From the NCBI RefSeq assembly GCF_014637725.1, contig NZ_BMFC01000011.1, forward strand, positions 1 to 64,000: 64,000 bases of DNA, read 5' to 3'. Under the pieces are notes generated by a model. The model saw only the letters and a list, made by a program, of their open reading frames with translations, ran no database searches and was not told where the DNA came from. Source of the DNA: Marivita lacus. Its GTDB lineage: Bacteria; Pseudomonadota; Alphaproteobacteria; Rhodobacterales; Rhodobacteraceae. Below, one piece after another: positions 44,190 through 53,691 of the stretch; positions within the stretch are counted from its first letter, which is position 1, and each line of letters opens with the position of its first letter. Both the position numbers and the translations under genes were made by a program.

Positions 44190-44381
44190 ATGCCACTTTA
44201 CAACAGCATCGCTCTTGATCCCTCGCTTGGATTGGGGCCCGATCCCGAAGAGCGGATGACCGAAAAACAGGCCGTCAAGCTGCGCGAACTGACCAGCAAG
44301 GCGGACGAGCCCTTTGATGGCAGTCTGACCCGCAGACAGGCCGAGCGGCGCATCGCCCATCTTCAGGAATATCTGAACTAA
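44190..44381 (+). CDS. DUF3072 family protein
   Basis: The 63-residue protein matches DUF3072 by the conserved central MTEKQAVKLRELTSKADEPFDGSLTRRQAERRIAHLQEYL (about 23-62), where helix-forming MTEKQA and the TRRQAERRI segment are typical. The function is unknown. It has a ribosome-binding site AAAGGAGACC directly before ATG 44190. It is divergent from cdd and 86 bp upstream of the malic enzyme gene. Confidence 0.8.
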   Translation: MPLYNSIALDPSLGLGPDPEERMTEKQAVKLRELTSKADEPFDGSLTRRQAERRIAHLQEYLN

Positions 44382-44467
44382 GCTTCTTGCACAGGGACAA
44401 CTGAGCGCCCTTTCCCTCCGCTCGCAAAAGGTTTACCCCTAAACCAAATTGAGCGGGGGGCAATTTC

Positions 44468-46747
44468 ATGTCGGACAACACCAACGAAACGCTGCGTCAG
44501 GCGGCACTTTTCTACCACGAGTATCCCAAGCCCGGTAAGCTTGAGATCCGCGCGACAAAGCCGCTTGCGAACGGTCGCGACTTGGCCCGCGCCTATAGTC
44601 CGGGCGTGGCCGAAGCCTGCCTCGAGATCAAGGCCGATCCGACCAATGCGGCGCGCTACACCGCCAAGGGCAATCTGGTTGCGGTTGTGACCAATGGCAC
44701 CGCTGTTCTGGGATTGGGCAATATCGGCGCGTTGGCCTCCAAGCCGGTGATGGAGGGCAAGGCGGTCCTGTTCAAGAAATTCGCTAATATCGACTGTTTC
44801 GACATCGAGGTGAACGAGAGCGATCCCGAAAAGCTGGCCGCTATCGTCTGCGCGCTGGAGCCGACGTTCGGCGCAATCAACCTCGAAGACATCAAGGCGC
44901 CCGACTGTTTCATCGTCGAGAAGCTGTGCCGCGAGCGGATGAACATTCCGGTTTTCCATGACGATCAGCACGGCACCGCCATCGTGGTGGGGGCCGCTGC
45001 GACCAACGCGCTCTACGTGTCGGGCAAGGCGTTCGAGGATATCAAGATCGTGTCCACCGGCGGTGGTGCTGCGGGCATTGCCTGTCTGAACATGCTGGTC
45101 AAGCTGGGTGTGAAGCGCGAGAACATCTGGCTTTGCGACATTCACGGGCTGGTCTACGAGGGCCGTGCCGAGGACATGAACCCGCAGAAGGCGGCCTTTG
45201 CCCAGAAAAGCGATCTGCGCATGCTGGATGATGTCATCGACGGGGCCGATCTGTTCCTGGGACTGAGCGGACCACGGGTGCTGACGCCCGAAATGGTGGC
45301 CAAGATGGCGGATCGCCCGATCATCTTTGCGCTGGCCAACCCGACGCCCGAGATCCTTCCCGACGAGGTGCGCGAGGTTGCACCGGGCGCGATCATGGCG
45401 ACGGGACGCAGCGATTTTCCCAATCAGGTCAATAACGTGCTGTGTTTCCCGTTCATTTTTCGTGGCGCGCTGGATGTGGGTGCGACCGAGATCAACGACG
45501 CCATGCAGATCGCCTGCGTCGAAGGCATCGCCAAGCTGGCTCGCGCGACCACAAGCGCAGAGGCGGCTGCGGCCTATCGCGGTGAACAGCTCACTTTTGG
45601 CCCAGATTACCTGATCCCCAAACCGTTCGATCCGCGCCTGTCGGGTGTGGTGTCGACCGCCGTGGCGCAGGCGGCGATGGAATCGGGCGTGGCGCTGCGG
45701 CCGCTCGACGACCTCAAGGCGTACAAGGCCAAGCTGGACGCGAGCGTCTACAAATCCGCGATGCTCATGCGTCCGGTTTTCGATGCCGCCGCCACCGGTG
45801 CGCGGCGGATCGTCTTTGCCGAGGGTGAGGATGAACGGGTCTTGCGCGCGGCGCAGGCGATCCTTGAAGAAACCACCGAGACCCCGATCCTGATCGGACG
45901 TCCCGACGTGATCGCGAGCCGCTGCGAACGGCTGGGGCTGGAGATTCGCCCGGACCGGGATTTCACGCTGGTGAACCCGGAAAACGACCCGCGCTATCGC
46001 GATTACTGGGAAACCTATCACAAGATCATGGCCCGGCGCGGTGTGACGCCCGATCTGGCCCGCGCGATCATGCGCACCAACACCACCGCCATCGGCGCAG
46101 TCATGGTGCATCGCGACGAGGCCGACAGCCTGATCTGCGGCACGTTCGGGGAATTCCGCTGGCATCTGAACTACGTGACGCAGGTTCTGGGGACCGAACA
46201 GCACTCGCCGCATGGCGCGCTGAGCATGATGATCCTCGAAGACGGGCCGCTCTTCATTGCGGACACCCATGTGCGGTCGCGGCCGACGCCCGAGGAACTT
46301 GCTCAGACCGCCATCGGCGCCGCACGGCATGTGCGCCGCTTTGGCCTGACGCCGAACATCGCCTTTTGTTCGCAATCGCAATTCGGCAACCAGGAAGAAG
46401 GGTCCGGCCAGCGGCTGCGCGAAGCCATTGCCATTCTGGATGCCGAACCGCGTGATTTCTGCTACGAGGGCGAGATGAACGTGGATGCGGCCCTTGATCC
46501 CGAATTGCGGGACCGTCTGCTGCCGGGCAACCGGATGGAGGGCGTCGCCAACGTGCTGATTTTCGGCCATGCCGATGCAGCGTCGGCAGTGCGCAACATC
46601 CTCAAGATGCGCGCAGGTGGGCTTGAAGTGGGGCCGATCCTGATGGGCATGGGCAACCGGGCGCATGTGGTCACGCAGGGCATCACCGCGCGCGGTTTGC
46701 TGAACATGGCAGCGATCGCGGGAACGCCGGTGGCGCGCTACGGCTGA
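44468..46747 (+). CDS. maeB: NADP-dependent malic enzyme with phosphotransacetylase-like C-terminal domain
   Basis: The 759-residue protein is the long MaeB type. The N-terminal malic enzyme part (about 1-430) has [25 protein letters not shown]-like [15 protein letters not shown] (about 163-177), and the NAD(P) fold [16 protein letters not shown] (about 193-208). The C-terminal part (about 430-759) resembles phosphotransacetylase but is regulatory in MaeB enzymes (acetyl-CoA/metabolite control). It makes pyruvate, CO2 and NADPH from malate, supplying pyruvate and NADPH when growing on acetyl-CoA-yielding substrates such as those of the beta-oxidation genes here. Confidence 0.95.
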   Translation: MSDNTNETLRQAALFYHEYPKPGKLEIRATKPLANGRDLARAYSPGVAEACLEIKADPTNAARYTAKGNLVAVVTNGTAVLGLGNIGALASKPVMEGKAVLFKKFANIDCFDIEVNESDPEKLAAIVCALEPTFGAINLEDIKAPDCFIVEKLCRERMNIPVFHDDQHGTAIVVGAAATNALYVSGKAFEDIKIVSTGGGAAGIACLNMLVKLGVKRENIWLCDIHGLVYEGRAEDMNPQKAAFAQKSDLRMLDDVIDGADLFLGLSGPRVLTPEMVAKMADRPIIFALANPTPEILPDEVREVAPGAIMATGRSDFPNQVNNVLCFPFIFRGALDVGATEINDAMQIACVEGIAKLARATTSAEAAAAYRGEQLTFGPDYLIPKPFDPRLSGVVSTAVAQAAMESGVALRPLDDLKAYKAKLDASVYKSAMLMRPVFDAAATGARRIVFAEGEDERVLRAAQAILEETTETPILIGRPDVIASRCERLGLEIRPDRDFTLVNPENDPRYRDYWETYHKIMARRGVTPDLARAIMRTNTTAIGAVMVHRDEADSLICGTFGEFRWHLNYVTQVLGTEQHSPHGALSMMILEDGPLFIADTHVRSRPTPEELAQTAIGAARHVRRFGLTPNIAFCSQSQFGNQEEGSGQRLREAIAILDAEPRDFCYEGEMNVDAALDPELRDRLLPGNRMEGVANVLIFGHADAASAVRNILKMRAGGLEVGPILMGMGNRAHVVTQGITARGLLNMAAIAGTPVARYG

Positions 46748-46767
46748 TCGGGGCGTCAACGCCGCGT

Positions 46768-46789
46768 GGTTTCGGTGTGGCCCGAAACC
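46768..46789. terminator. Hairpin between convergent maeB and photolyase genes
   Basis: A perfect 7-bp stem GGTTTCG/CGAAACC with an eight-base loop lies in the 42-bp gap and abuts the photolyase stop codon. No T tract follows, so it is a transcript-end hairpin rather than a typical intrinsic terminator. Confidence 0.45.
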
Positions 46790-48304
46790 CTAGCCCAACC
46801 CGTCGAGAAACGCCTCGGCCTCGGACAGGATCGTATCCTTACGGTCCTGATCCATCCGCTTCCAATTGGCGTATATCTGGGCCATCCGCTGGTTCTTTGC
46901 GAACCTGTCGGCGTGCCGGTCGAGAAAATGCCAATAGAGCGTGTTGAACGGGCAGGCATCCTTGCCGGTCTTGTCCTGCACCTTGTATCGGCAGGGTTTG
47001 CAGTAATCCGACATCCGGTTGATATAGGCGCCCGACGACACATAGGGCTTGGACGCGATGATCCCGCCATCGGCGAACTGGCTCATGCCCACCACGTTGG
47101 GTGCCTCGACCCATTCGAAAGCGTCGATATAGACACGCAAATACCACTCATGCACCTCGTGCGGATCGACCCCCGCCAGAAGCGCGAAATTGCCGGTCAC
47201 CATCAGCCGCTGAATGTGGTGGGCATAGGCCTCTTCCCTGGTCTGGGTGATCGCCTTGGACAGGCAGTTCATGTCGGTGTCGCCGGTCCAGTAGAAATCG
47301 GGCAACTTGCGCTGGTGGTTGAGCGCATTGCGGCGGGTGTAGTCCGGGCCTTCGCGGAAATAGATGCCACGCACATATTCGCGCCAGCCGATGATCTGAC
47401 GGATGAACCCTTCGACCGCGTTGAGCGGCGCATGCCCATCCTTGTACGCCTCTTCGGCCGCCTTGCAGACTTCAAGCGGGTCCAGCAGCCCGACATTCAG
47501 GTAGGGTGAGATCAGCGCGTGATAGAGGAAGCGATTGTCGTTGAGCATCGCGTCCTGGTAGTCGCCGAACCGGGGCAGCGCGTAGGTGATGAAGTGCGTC
47601 AGCGCGCGCCGGGCCTGTTCCTGATCGGTGCCGAAATGGAAGGGGCGCAGCGTTCCGAAGGAATTGCCGAAGCGTGCCTCCACAAGGTCGAGCACCGCGT
47701 TGACGGTATCGTCCGGCGTGAACTGCATCGGGCCCGAAAAGGCGATATCATCGGGCGCGGGCTTGCGGTTCTCGGCATCGTAGTTCCACTTGCCGCCCTC
47801 GGGTTGGTCGCCATCCATCAAAAGGCCGGTCTTGCGACGCATGTCGCGGTAGAAATATTCCATCCGCAGCGCCTTGCGCCCTTCGGCCCAAGTTTCGAAT
47901 TCCTCCTGCGTGCTGACGAAACGGGTGTCGTGTTTCATGCTCAGCTTGAGCGGCATGTCCTCAAGCGCTTCGATCAGGCGCCATTCGCCCGGCTGGGTGG
48001 CGATCACTTCGGTTGCGCCGGTCTCATCGGCCCGGCGCAACAGTTCGCCTGGGATGGAGCCTGCGTTTTCGGGGTCGTCTAGCCGGGTATACCGCACGTC
48101 CCAGCCCTCATCCTTCAAGCTGGCCGCGAATTTGCGCATGGCGGCAAAGATGAACGCGATCTTCTTGGGGTGATGCTGGACATAGGTGGCTTCTTCCGAC
48201 ACCTCGGCCATCACCACCACGTCTGAGGATTTGTCCGCCGCGTCCAGGGCCGAGAGCGTGTCGGTCAGCTGGTCGCCCAGGACCAGGACAAGGCGGGTCA
48301 CCAC
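46790..48304 (-). CDS. FeS-BCP type photolyase/cryptochrome (PhrB-like)
   Basis: The 504-residue protein belongs to the cryptochrome/photolyase-related family that repairs (6-4) photoproducts, such as Agrobacterium PhrB, and carries a [4Fe-4S] cluster besides FAD and a ribolumazine antenna. The expected four Cys ligands are visible: MNCLSKAI (about 345), SDYCKPCRYK (about 433-436) and DACPFN (about 449). The antenna domain is at 1-150 and the FAD-binding helical domain covers the rest. It overlaps the SDR gene by 7 nt, so the two are co-translated. Confidence 0.9.
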   Translation of the reverse strand: MVTRLVLVLGDQLTDTLSALDAADKSSDVVVMAEVSEEATYVQHHPKKIAFIFAAMRKFAASLKDEGWDVRYTRLDDPENAGSIPGELLRRADETGATEVIATQPGEWRLIEALEDMPLKLSMKHDTRFVSTQEEFETWAEGRKALRMEYFYRDMRRKTGLLMDGDQPEGGKWNYDAENRKPAPDDIAFSGPMQFTPDDTVNAVLDLVEARFGNSFGTLRPFHFGTDQEQARRALTHFITYALPRFGDYQDAMLNDNRFLYHALISPYLNVGLLDPLEVCKAAEEAYKDGHAPLNAVEGFIRQIIGWREYVRGIYFREGPDYTRRNALNHQRKLPDFYWTGDTDMNCLSKAITQTREEAYAHHIQRLMVTGNFALLAGVDPHEVHEWYLRVYIDAFEWVEAPNVVGMSQFADGGIIASKPYVSSGAYINRMSDYCKPCRYKVQDKTGKDACPFNTLYWHFLDRHADRFAKNQRMAQIYANWKRMDQDRKDTILSEAEAFLDGLG

Positions 48305-48963
48305 GGCACCTCCTTGCCCTGCCAGTCAAAAAACTTGCCTGTCTGCTCGGGGGTCAGGCCATCCAGCACAGAGAGCAGATTTTGCGCCGCCTCGGGCGCG
48401 GGCACTGTCGGGTGGTTGGCCACGTACTTCTCGGTAAACGACGTCTCGACGGTGCCGGGATGCAGCGCGACGCAGATCAGGTCTTTGTGAGTGCGCCCAA
48501 GTTCGATGGCAGCCCCGTGCAGCATCTGGTTCAGCGCCGCCTTCGAGGTCCGGTAGCTGTACCAGCCGCCCAGATTGTTGTCGCCGATGGAGCCGACGCG
48601 CGCCGACAGGGCGGCAAAAACCGACCGACCCTTGCGCGGCAAGAGCCGCATCGCGTGTTTCAGAACCAGCGAGGGCCCGACCGTGTTCAGCTTGAACTGG
48701 TCGATCATCGCCTCTGCCGTGATGTGGCGCAGGCTCTTTTCCGGCTCCGCCCCGTCGATCTCCAAAGCGCCGGTGGCGACGAAAATCAGGTCGAACGGCC
48801 CTTCAAGCGCGCCCAGCGCCTGTTCCACGCTGGCCTCGTCGGTCACGTCCAGGCCGTCGCGGCTGCGCGACAGGCCTGTGACGGTCACGCCGCGTGTGGT
48901 GAGAGTGTCTGTCAAAGCAGAGCCGATGCCGCCGCTTGACCCGATGATGAGTGCGTTTTCCAT
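48298..48963 (-). CDS. Short-chain dehydrogenase/reductase (CsgA-like), partner of photolyase
   Basis: The 221-residue SDR protein has the nucleotide-binding motif IIGSSGGIGSAL (about 6-17) and an YxxxK-type active site in GGWYSYRTSKAALNQM (about 131-146; Tyr and Lys of SYRTSK), with the Ser in LSARVGSIGD. It is upstream of the photolyase gene with a 7-nt overlap. SDR/photolyase pairs occur in related genomes as I recall; the substrate is unknown, and a link with DNA repair or pigment chemistry is inferred. Confidence 0.82.
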   Translation of the reverse strand: MENALIIGSSGGIGSALTDTLTTRGVTVTGLSRSRDGLDVTDEASVEQALGALEGPFDLIFVATGALEIDGAEPEKSLRHITAEAMIDQFKLNTVGPSLVLKHAMRLLPRKGRSVFAALSARVGSIGDNNLGGWYSYRTSKAALNQMLHGAAIELGRTHKDLICVALHPGTVETSFTEKYVANHPTVPAPEAAQNLLSVLDGLTPEQTGKFFDWQGKEVPW

Positions 48964-49003
48964 GACCCCGCCATCTAGGGTGGCGGATCAACCGGTCAAC
49001 GGG

Positions 49004-49378
49004 TCAGACCAGCCCGCGCCACCGCAGAACAACGATCAGCAGGGTCATCGCCGCAAGCAGGTTGAACGCCATGCTGCCCAGCACCGACAATGCGATGCCC
49101 TTGCGGCGGTCCATCACGTCGATCGCCTTGAGATGGGTGGCCGCGCGGTCATAGGCGCTTTTGGTGGCGTTGGGATCAAGGCGCATCGCCAGCTTGGGAT
49201 TGCGCGACATCTTTTCCGCCTCGGCGACGATGCCGATATCCCGAAGCACACCTGACGGCAAACGACGACCGGCCTTCGCGACGCGGCGCGACAGCGACCC
49301 GCGCTTGAGACCCAGCCGCTTTGCCATCAGGGTCCGCAACGCATCGGCGTTGGACTTGATCATCTTTACATGTTCCAT
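49004..49378 (-). CDS. Small basic protein with C-terminal membrane helix
   Basis: The 124-residue protein is strongly basic in its first 50 residues (KRLGLKRGSLSRRVAKAGRRLP), has a helical middle, and ends with a hydrophobic helix (about 97-119, IALSVLGSMAFNLLAAMTLLIVVL). It could be a tail-anchored protein. I do not recognise the family. It is divergent from the esterase gene (63-bp gap) and downstream of nothing on its strand within 400 bp. Conserved in relatives as far as I recall, so it is probably real. Confidence 0.65.
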   Translation of the reverse strand: MEHVKMIKSNADALRTLMAKRLGLKRGSLSRRVAKAGRRLPSGVLRDIGIVAEAEKMSRNPKLAMRLDPNATKSAYDRAATHLKAIDVMDRRKGIALSVLGSMAFNLLAAMTLLIVVLRWRGLV

Positions 49379-49441
49379 TGCGTCAACTTACGTCCCCTTC
49401 TCCTCTTGCTCAAGACAGTTGTGGCGCAGTATGCAGCGCGA

Positions 49442-50206
49442 ATGCTGAACACAGTGTTTACAGACTCGACCGGTTCCGCCCGCCCGGTCCTTATCGTGCA
49501 CGGGCTTTACGGGTCCGGTCGCAACTGGGGCGTGATCGCCAAACGCCTTTCGGATCGGGGTCCGGTGATCGCCGTGGACCAGCGCAATCACGGCGACAGT
49601 TTCTGGTCCGAAAGCCACAGCTACGAAGATATGGCTGGTGATCTGGCCGAAGTCATCACGGCGCAGGGTGGCCCGGTCGATGTGATCGGCCATTCGATGG
49701 GCGGCAAGGCGGCGATGGTTCTGGCGCTGACGCGACCCGAGCTGGTGGAGCGGCTGATCGTGGCCGATATCGCGCCGGTCACCTACACCCATTCGCAGAT
49801 CCAGTTCATCGAGGCGATGCGCGCGGTCGACCTGTCCAGCGTCGAGAAACGGTCGGACGCATCCGAGCAACTGGCCCGGCTGGTCGATGATCCGACCTTG
49901 CAGGCGTTCTTTACCCAGTCGCTGGACGTGAAGGACAAACGCTGGAAGCTGAACCTCGATACGCTGGCGGCCGAGATGCCGAAGATCCTTGGCTTTCCGC
50001 AGATCGGCGGCAGTTTTGACAAGCCGGTGCTGTTTCTGTCCGGCGCGCAGTCGGACTACGTGACACCCGACGCCCGTCCGACGATCAAAACGCTGTTTCC
50101 CAAAGCGCGGTTCGCAAAGATACCGGGCGCTGGGCACTGGCTGCACGCCGAAAAGCCACGCGAGTTCGAAGCGTCGGTGCGGGCCTTTCTCGACCGGGAT
50201 CAGTAA
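49442..50206 (+). CDS. Alpha/beta hydrolase (YbfF-like esterase)
   Basis: The 254-residue protein has the serine hydrolase fold: oxyanion loop LIVHGLYGSGRNWG (about 16-29), nucleophile in VIGHSMGGKAAM (Ser about 84), an acidic residue near SDYVTPDA (about 200-207), and the His in IPGAGHWLHAEKP (about 232). It resembles YbfF and ABHD11 esterases acting on acyl-CoA or lipoyl-like esters. The ATG at 49442 was chosen. Its 3' end overlaps the convergent lipoprotein gene by 7 bp. Confidence 0.88.
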   Translation: MLNTVFTDSTGSARPVLIVHGLYGSGRNWGVIAKRLSDRGPVIAVDQRNHGDSFWSESHSYEDMAGDLAEVITAQGGPVDVIGHSMGGKAAMVLALTRPELVERLIVADIAPVTYTHSQIQFIEAMRAVDLSSVEKRSDASEQLARLVDDPTLQAFFTQSLDVKDKRWKLNLDTLAAEMPKILGFPQIGGSFDKPVLFLSGAQSDYVTPDARPTIKTLFPKARFAKIPGAGHWLHAEKPREFEASVRAFLDRDQ

Positions 50207-50547
50207 CCGCGACAGGAATTTTCGGAGCGCGCGGCAAAGGCCTTGTAGCGCTCCCAGAAGGCGTCATCCGCCGGCGACTGCGACATCCACGTCTCATGTG
50301 CGCGCTGCGGGTCGGAAAAGAACTGCGACGCCTTGCGCTGGTCCGCGCCCGAGAGGGAACTGTTGGCGACGGTTTGGATGCAGCCACACAAACGGGAATT
50401 GCGCGCCCTGCGATCCGAGGACAGGCAGGCGCGGCTGATCGGGCCGGTCGAGAACCGCGTGACCGCGCCCGTGTCGTCGCGATCGAACCGGTTTCCGCCG
50501 CATCCCGCAACCAATGCCGTTACCAAGAGTGCTGTCCAGAATTTCAT
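50200..50547 (-). CDS. Small lipoprotein of unknown function
   Basis: The 115-residue protein has a lipoprotein signal peptide with the lipobox LVAGC (Cys about 16), followed by a short linker. Four further Cys residues (RACLSS, RLCGCIQ, NSCRGY) could form disulphides. The region SLSGADQRKASQFFSDPQRAHETWMSQS is conserved in alphaproteobacterial relatives as far as I recall. It would be attached to a membrane in the periplasm. Function unknown. Its start is ATG 50547, preceded on this strand by TCAGGCGTC. Confidence 0.7.
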   Translation of the reverse strand: MKFWTALLVTALVAGCGGNRFDRDDTGAVTRFSTGPISRACLSSDRRARNSRLCGCIQTVANSSLSGADQRKASQFFSDPQRAHETWMSQSPADDAFWERYKAFAARSENSCRGY

Positions 50548-50723
50548 GACGCCTGATCTCACCTACTCAAGGCCGCGCCCCGGGTCTTATGCCCGGTGTT
50601 GCAGCCATTTGCCTGGGGGAAATATGCCCGAAAGGCCAGTTGGATTCAAATCACCTTTTGTCAAGCGGGCCCAAGCTGTCACGCCACCTTGACCAGACCC
50701 CGAAACCGCATCATATCCGAGCC

Positions 50724-52526
50724 ATGACAGAGCTTTCGCACATCCGCAATTTCTCCATTGTTGCCCATATCGACCACGGGAAATCCACCCTGGCCGACCG
50801 GCTGATCCAGTCCACGAACACCGTGACGGCACGGGAGATGAAGGAGCAGCTTCTCGACTCGATGGATATCGAGCGCGAGCGCGGCATCACGATCAAGGCC
50901 AACACGGTCCGCATCGAATACAAGGCCGATGATGGTGAGGTGTATATCCTCAACCTGATCGACACGCCCGGACACGTGGACTTCGCCTACGAGGTGTCCC
51001 GGTCGATGCGCGCGGTCGAAGGATCGTTGCTGGTGGTGGATGCAACGCAAGGTGTGGAAGCGCAGACGCTGGCCAATGTCTATACCGCCATCGATGCCGA
51101 CCACGAGATCGTGCCGGTGCTCAACAAGATCGACTTGCCCGCGTCCGAACCTGCGCGCGTCAAGGAACAGATCGAGGATGTGATCGGCATCGACGCCTCC
51201 GAAGCGCTGGAGATTTCGGCCAAGACCGGCGTCGGCATTCCCGCCGTGCTGGAGGCCATCGTCAAGCGCCTGCCGCCGCCGCATGAGGGCGACGCGAACA
51301 AGCCTCTCAGGGCGATGCTGGTGGACAGCAAGTATGATTCCTATCTCGGTGTCGTGGTCATCGTGCGCGTCATCGACGGAGTCCTGCGCAAGGGCCAGCG
51401 CATCAAGATGATGAAGACCGGCGGCACCTATGACATCGACCGGATCGGCGTCTACCGCCCCGCGATGCAGGAGATCAAGGAACTGGGACCGGGCGAGATC
51501 GGCTATATCACCGCGCAGATCAAGCAGGTCAGCGACACCCGCGTGGGTGACACGATCACGACCGAGAAAAAGGGCTGCGAGACCCCCCTGCCCGGCTTCA
51601 AGCCGTCGATTCCCGTAGTGTTCTGCGGGCTGTTCCCGGTGGACGCCAATGATTTCGAGGACATGCGCGACGCGATGGAGAAGCTGGCGCTGAACGATGC
51701 GTCCTTCACCTTCGAGATGGAAACCTCGGCGGCGCTTGGTTTCGGCTTCCGCTGCGGGTTCCTCGGGCTGCTGCACCTCGAAGTGGTGCGCGACCGTCTG
51801 GAGCGCGAGTATGACATCGACCTGATCACCACCGCGCCCTCGGTGATCTATCACGTCCACACCCGCGACGGCGAAATGCTCGAACTGCACAACCCCGCCG
51901 ACATGCCCGATCCGTCGACCATCGACCATATCGAAGAGCCGCGCATCAAGGCGTCGGTCCTCGTTCCGGATGAATATCTGGGCGATGTGCTCAAGCTCTG
52001 CCAGGACCGGCGCGGTCTGCAGCTTGACCTGACCTATGTCGGCAGCCGCGCAATGGTGGTCTATGACCTGCCGCTCAACGAGGTGGTGTTCGATTTCTAC
52101 GACCGCCTGAAATCGGTGACCAAGGGCTACGCCAGCTTTGACTACCAGATGATCGGCTACCGCGAGGACAACCTCGTCAAGATGCAGGTGCTGGTGAACG
52201 ACGAGCCCGTTGATGCGCTGTCGATGATGGTCCACCGCGACCGCGCCGAGACGCGGGGCCGCGCCATGTGCGAAAAGCTCAAGGACCTGATTCCGCGCCA
52301 CATGTTCAAGATCCCGATCCAGGCCGCCATCGGTGGCAAGGTGATCGCCCGCGAAACCCTGTCCGCCCTGCGCAAGGACGTGACCGCCAAATGCTATGGC
52401 GGCGACGCCACCCGGAAGAAGAAGCTTCTGGAAAAGCAGAAGGCGGGCAAGAAGAAGATGCGCCAGTTCGGCAAGGTCGAGATCCCGCAGGAAGCGTTCA
52501 TCTCGGCATTGAAGATGGATAGTTGA
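50724..52526 (+). CDS. lepA: Elongation factor 4 (LepA)
   Basis: LepA is a translational GTPase that acts on stalled or mistranslocated ribosomes. The 600-residue length is normal. G1 is AHIDHGKST (about 13-21), G2 about [10 protein letters not shown] (48-57), G3 DTPGHVDF (about 77-84) and G4 NKID (about 132-135). The C-terminal LepA-specific domain contains [27 protein letters not shown] (about 556-582). ATG 50724 follows TCCGAGCC. It is monocistronic here. The downstream 118 bp lead into an AT-rich orphan gene. Confidence 0.97.
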   Translation: MTELSHIRNFSIVAHIDHGKSTLADRLIQSTNTVTAREMKEQLLDSMDIERERGITIKANTVRIEYKADDGEVYILNLIDTPGHVDFAYEVSRSMRAVEGSLLVVDATQGVEAQTLANVYTAIDADHEIVPVLNKIDLPASEPARVKEQIEDVIGIDASEALEISAKTGVGIPAVLEAIVKRLPPPHEGDANKPLRAMLVDSKYDSYLGVVVIVRVIDGVLRKGQRIKMMKTGGTYDIDRIGVYRPAMQEIKELGPGEIGYITAQIKQVSDTRVGDTITTEKKGCETPLPGFKPSIPVVFCGLFPVDANDFEDMRDAMEKLALNDASFTFEMETSAALGFGFRCGFLGLLHLEVVRDRLEREYDIDLITTAPSVIYHVHTRDGEMLELHNPADMPDPSTIDHIEEPRIKASVLVPDEYLGDVLKLCQDRRGLQLDLTYVGSRAMVVYDLPLNEVVFDFYDRLKSVTKGYASFDYQMIGYREDNLVKMQVLVNDEPVDALSMMVHRDRAETRGRAMCEKLKDLIPRHMFKIPIQAAIGGKVIARETLSALRKDVTAKCYGGDATRKKKLLEKQKAGKKKMRQFGKVEIPQEAFISALKMDS

Positions 52527-52644
52527 GGGCTTTGTCGAGCAGCGAATGTGATAGACACAATCGATGTTGTTCCCTTGATGTGAAGTCAAGGGCGTTTTGC
52601 AATGGTGCGCTACCAAAGACTTCGCCCAAGAATTGAGGTCAATT

Positions 52645-53307
52645 GTGGCAAACAAATTAATAATTGACACGTTGCGGACAGCGTCGAAGGGAGAAGCTCA
52701 AATAGCGGATTTCTTTGACGAGAGTGTCAGTGGTGGGGCGCTGCGTGACTTAAATACGAGCCTGCGGGCTGCAGCGAATACCACAACAGTCTTTTTAATC
52801 TCTGACGAACTTAATATTAGTCTGTCTTTAAATAGACTAGTTCTGTCAGACAGAATGGAAAGGGAGGCAGGATCCACCTTCCTTAGAGATAACCTCAAGC
52901 TGACGACGAACCACCTTCGACGTATATTCACTTTCTTTGAATACGTTATTTATTTCCTATGTAAGTTTCCAAAGTATCACTTGGATCCCTCCTACGATGA
53001 AAAAACAGAGACTTTCTCCGAAAGACTGAAGATCCTAAAAGAGGGGGGGAAGATCGATAAAGAAACAGAGAAAAAGCTGCGCGCGATCAAGTCTACAAGA
53101 GACCAATTCGCTCATTCCTTTATAGATATCAAAGAACTTTTTTATGAAGGTGAGGCTCTGCAGAGCAAGCAATTAGATTTTTTTAATGATGTTGATGCGA
53201 CAGCGATAATTCTGGAAGACCACTTTCGCGAACATCAGCACCACCAAGTGGACTGGCCAACTTTTAACCTTGTAATGCGCGCATTAAGCGCTGCAAGGAA
53301 ATCCTGA
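52645..53307 (+). CDS. AT-rich orphan with HEPN-like RxxxxH motif
   Basis: The 220-residue all-helical protein has no family I recognise. Residues 152-157 (RDQFAH) fit the RxxxxH motif of HEPN ribonucleases, in a helix of the type KLRAIKSTRDQFAHSF. This is preceded by a long helix (about 68-108) that would pair with it in a HEPN fold. GTG 52645 follows GAGG with good spacing; a TTG at 52597 is an alternative. Low GC and AT-ending codons contrast with lepA on one side, and a palindromic repeat pair follows on the other. No antitoxin partner gene is adjacent, so toxin function is only a hypothesis. Confidence 0.6.
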   Translation: MANKLIIDTLRTASKGEAQIADFFDESVSGGALRDLNTSLRAAANTTTVFLISDELNISLSLNRLVLSDRMEREAGSTFLRDNLKLTTNHLRRIFTFFEYVIYFLCKFPKYHLDPSYDEKTETFSERLKILKEGGKIDKETEKKLRAIKSTRDQFAHSFIDIKELFYEGEALQSKQLDFFNDVDATAIILEDHFREHQHHQVDWPTFNLVMRALSAARKS

Positions 53308-53336
53308 AAAATTGGAATTGCGCACTCTCAGCGGCG

Positions 53337-53403
53337 TAGGGTGCGTGATCTCACGCACCAATTTCGACCCTTCAAAACGTGCGTGTGAACACGCATCCTA
53401 CGA
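53337..53403. repeat. Inverted pair of dispersed GTGCGTG palindromes (copy B)
   Basis: Left unit: TAGGGTGCGTGATCTCACGC plus ACC (53337-53359), whose core GGTGCGTGA/TCACGCACC has 9-bp perfect arms. Right unit (about 53378-53400): GTGCGTGTGAACACGCATCC plus TA, related to the inverse of the left unit. They are separated by about 18 bp and form an inverted pair. The core equals copies A and C elsewhere in the window. The pair starts 30 bp after the HEPN-like gene, and may end its transcript. Confidence 0.75.
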
Positions 53404-53691
53404 CCCCGCCCGAGGAACAGCGCGCAGCGCCCTCGGGCAGCGGATGGCCGCCCCCCGGCCAGCCGCTTTGGTGCCGCAAGCGCGGGGATTGAGGTCGTCC
53501 GGATCTGCCCGGCATAAAGTGGCGACCTCAGGCCGATGCGCGGCAGGCCGCGGCCAGCCGCTGCCCTGCTCCAGACAGTCCCCAGCCTGCGCAACCTTCC
53601 GCCTCTCCCGGTGATGTGACCGAACACCCCCTGCTCTGCTGCGCGACACTCTGCTATTGTGGCAAAAAAACACGAGCAGGACCAATCACCA
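53404..53691. other. GC-rich intergenic region
   Basis: This 288-bp stretch has GC-rich, partly repetitive sequence (GGCCAGCCGC occurs twice, near 53457 and 53557). No open frame with a ribosome-binding site or family resemblance was found. It ends just before the exported protein gene at 53692. Confidence 0.4.

Noticed and set aside
44378-46759. Minus-strand open frame of about 793 codons
   Set aside because: It is antisense to maeB along its whole length and has no recognisable domain. High GC and codon bias make such frames common.
50679-52670. Minus-strand open frame of about 663 codons opposite lepA
   Set aside because: LepA motifs on the plus strand are complete. The opposite frame has only His/Leu/Val-rich noise.
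53312-53614. 100-codon plus-strand frame after the AT-rich orphan
   Set aside because: It runs through the palindromic repeat, has no ribosome-binding site and shows no family likeness.
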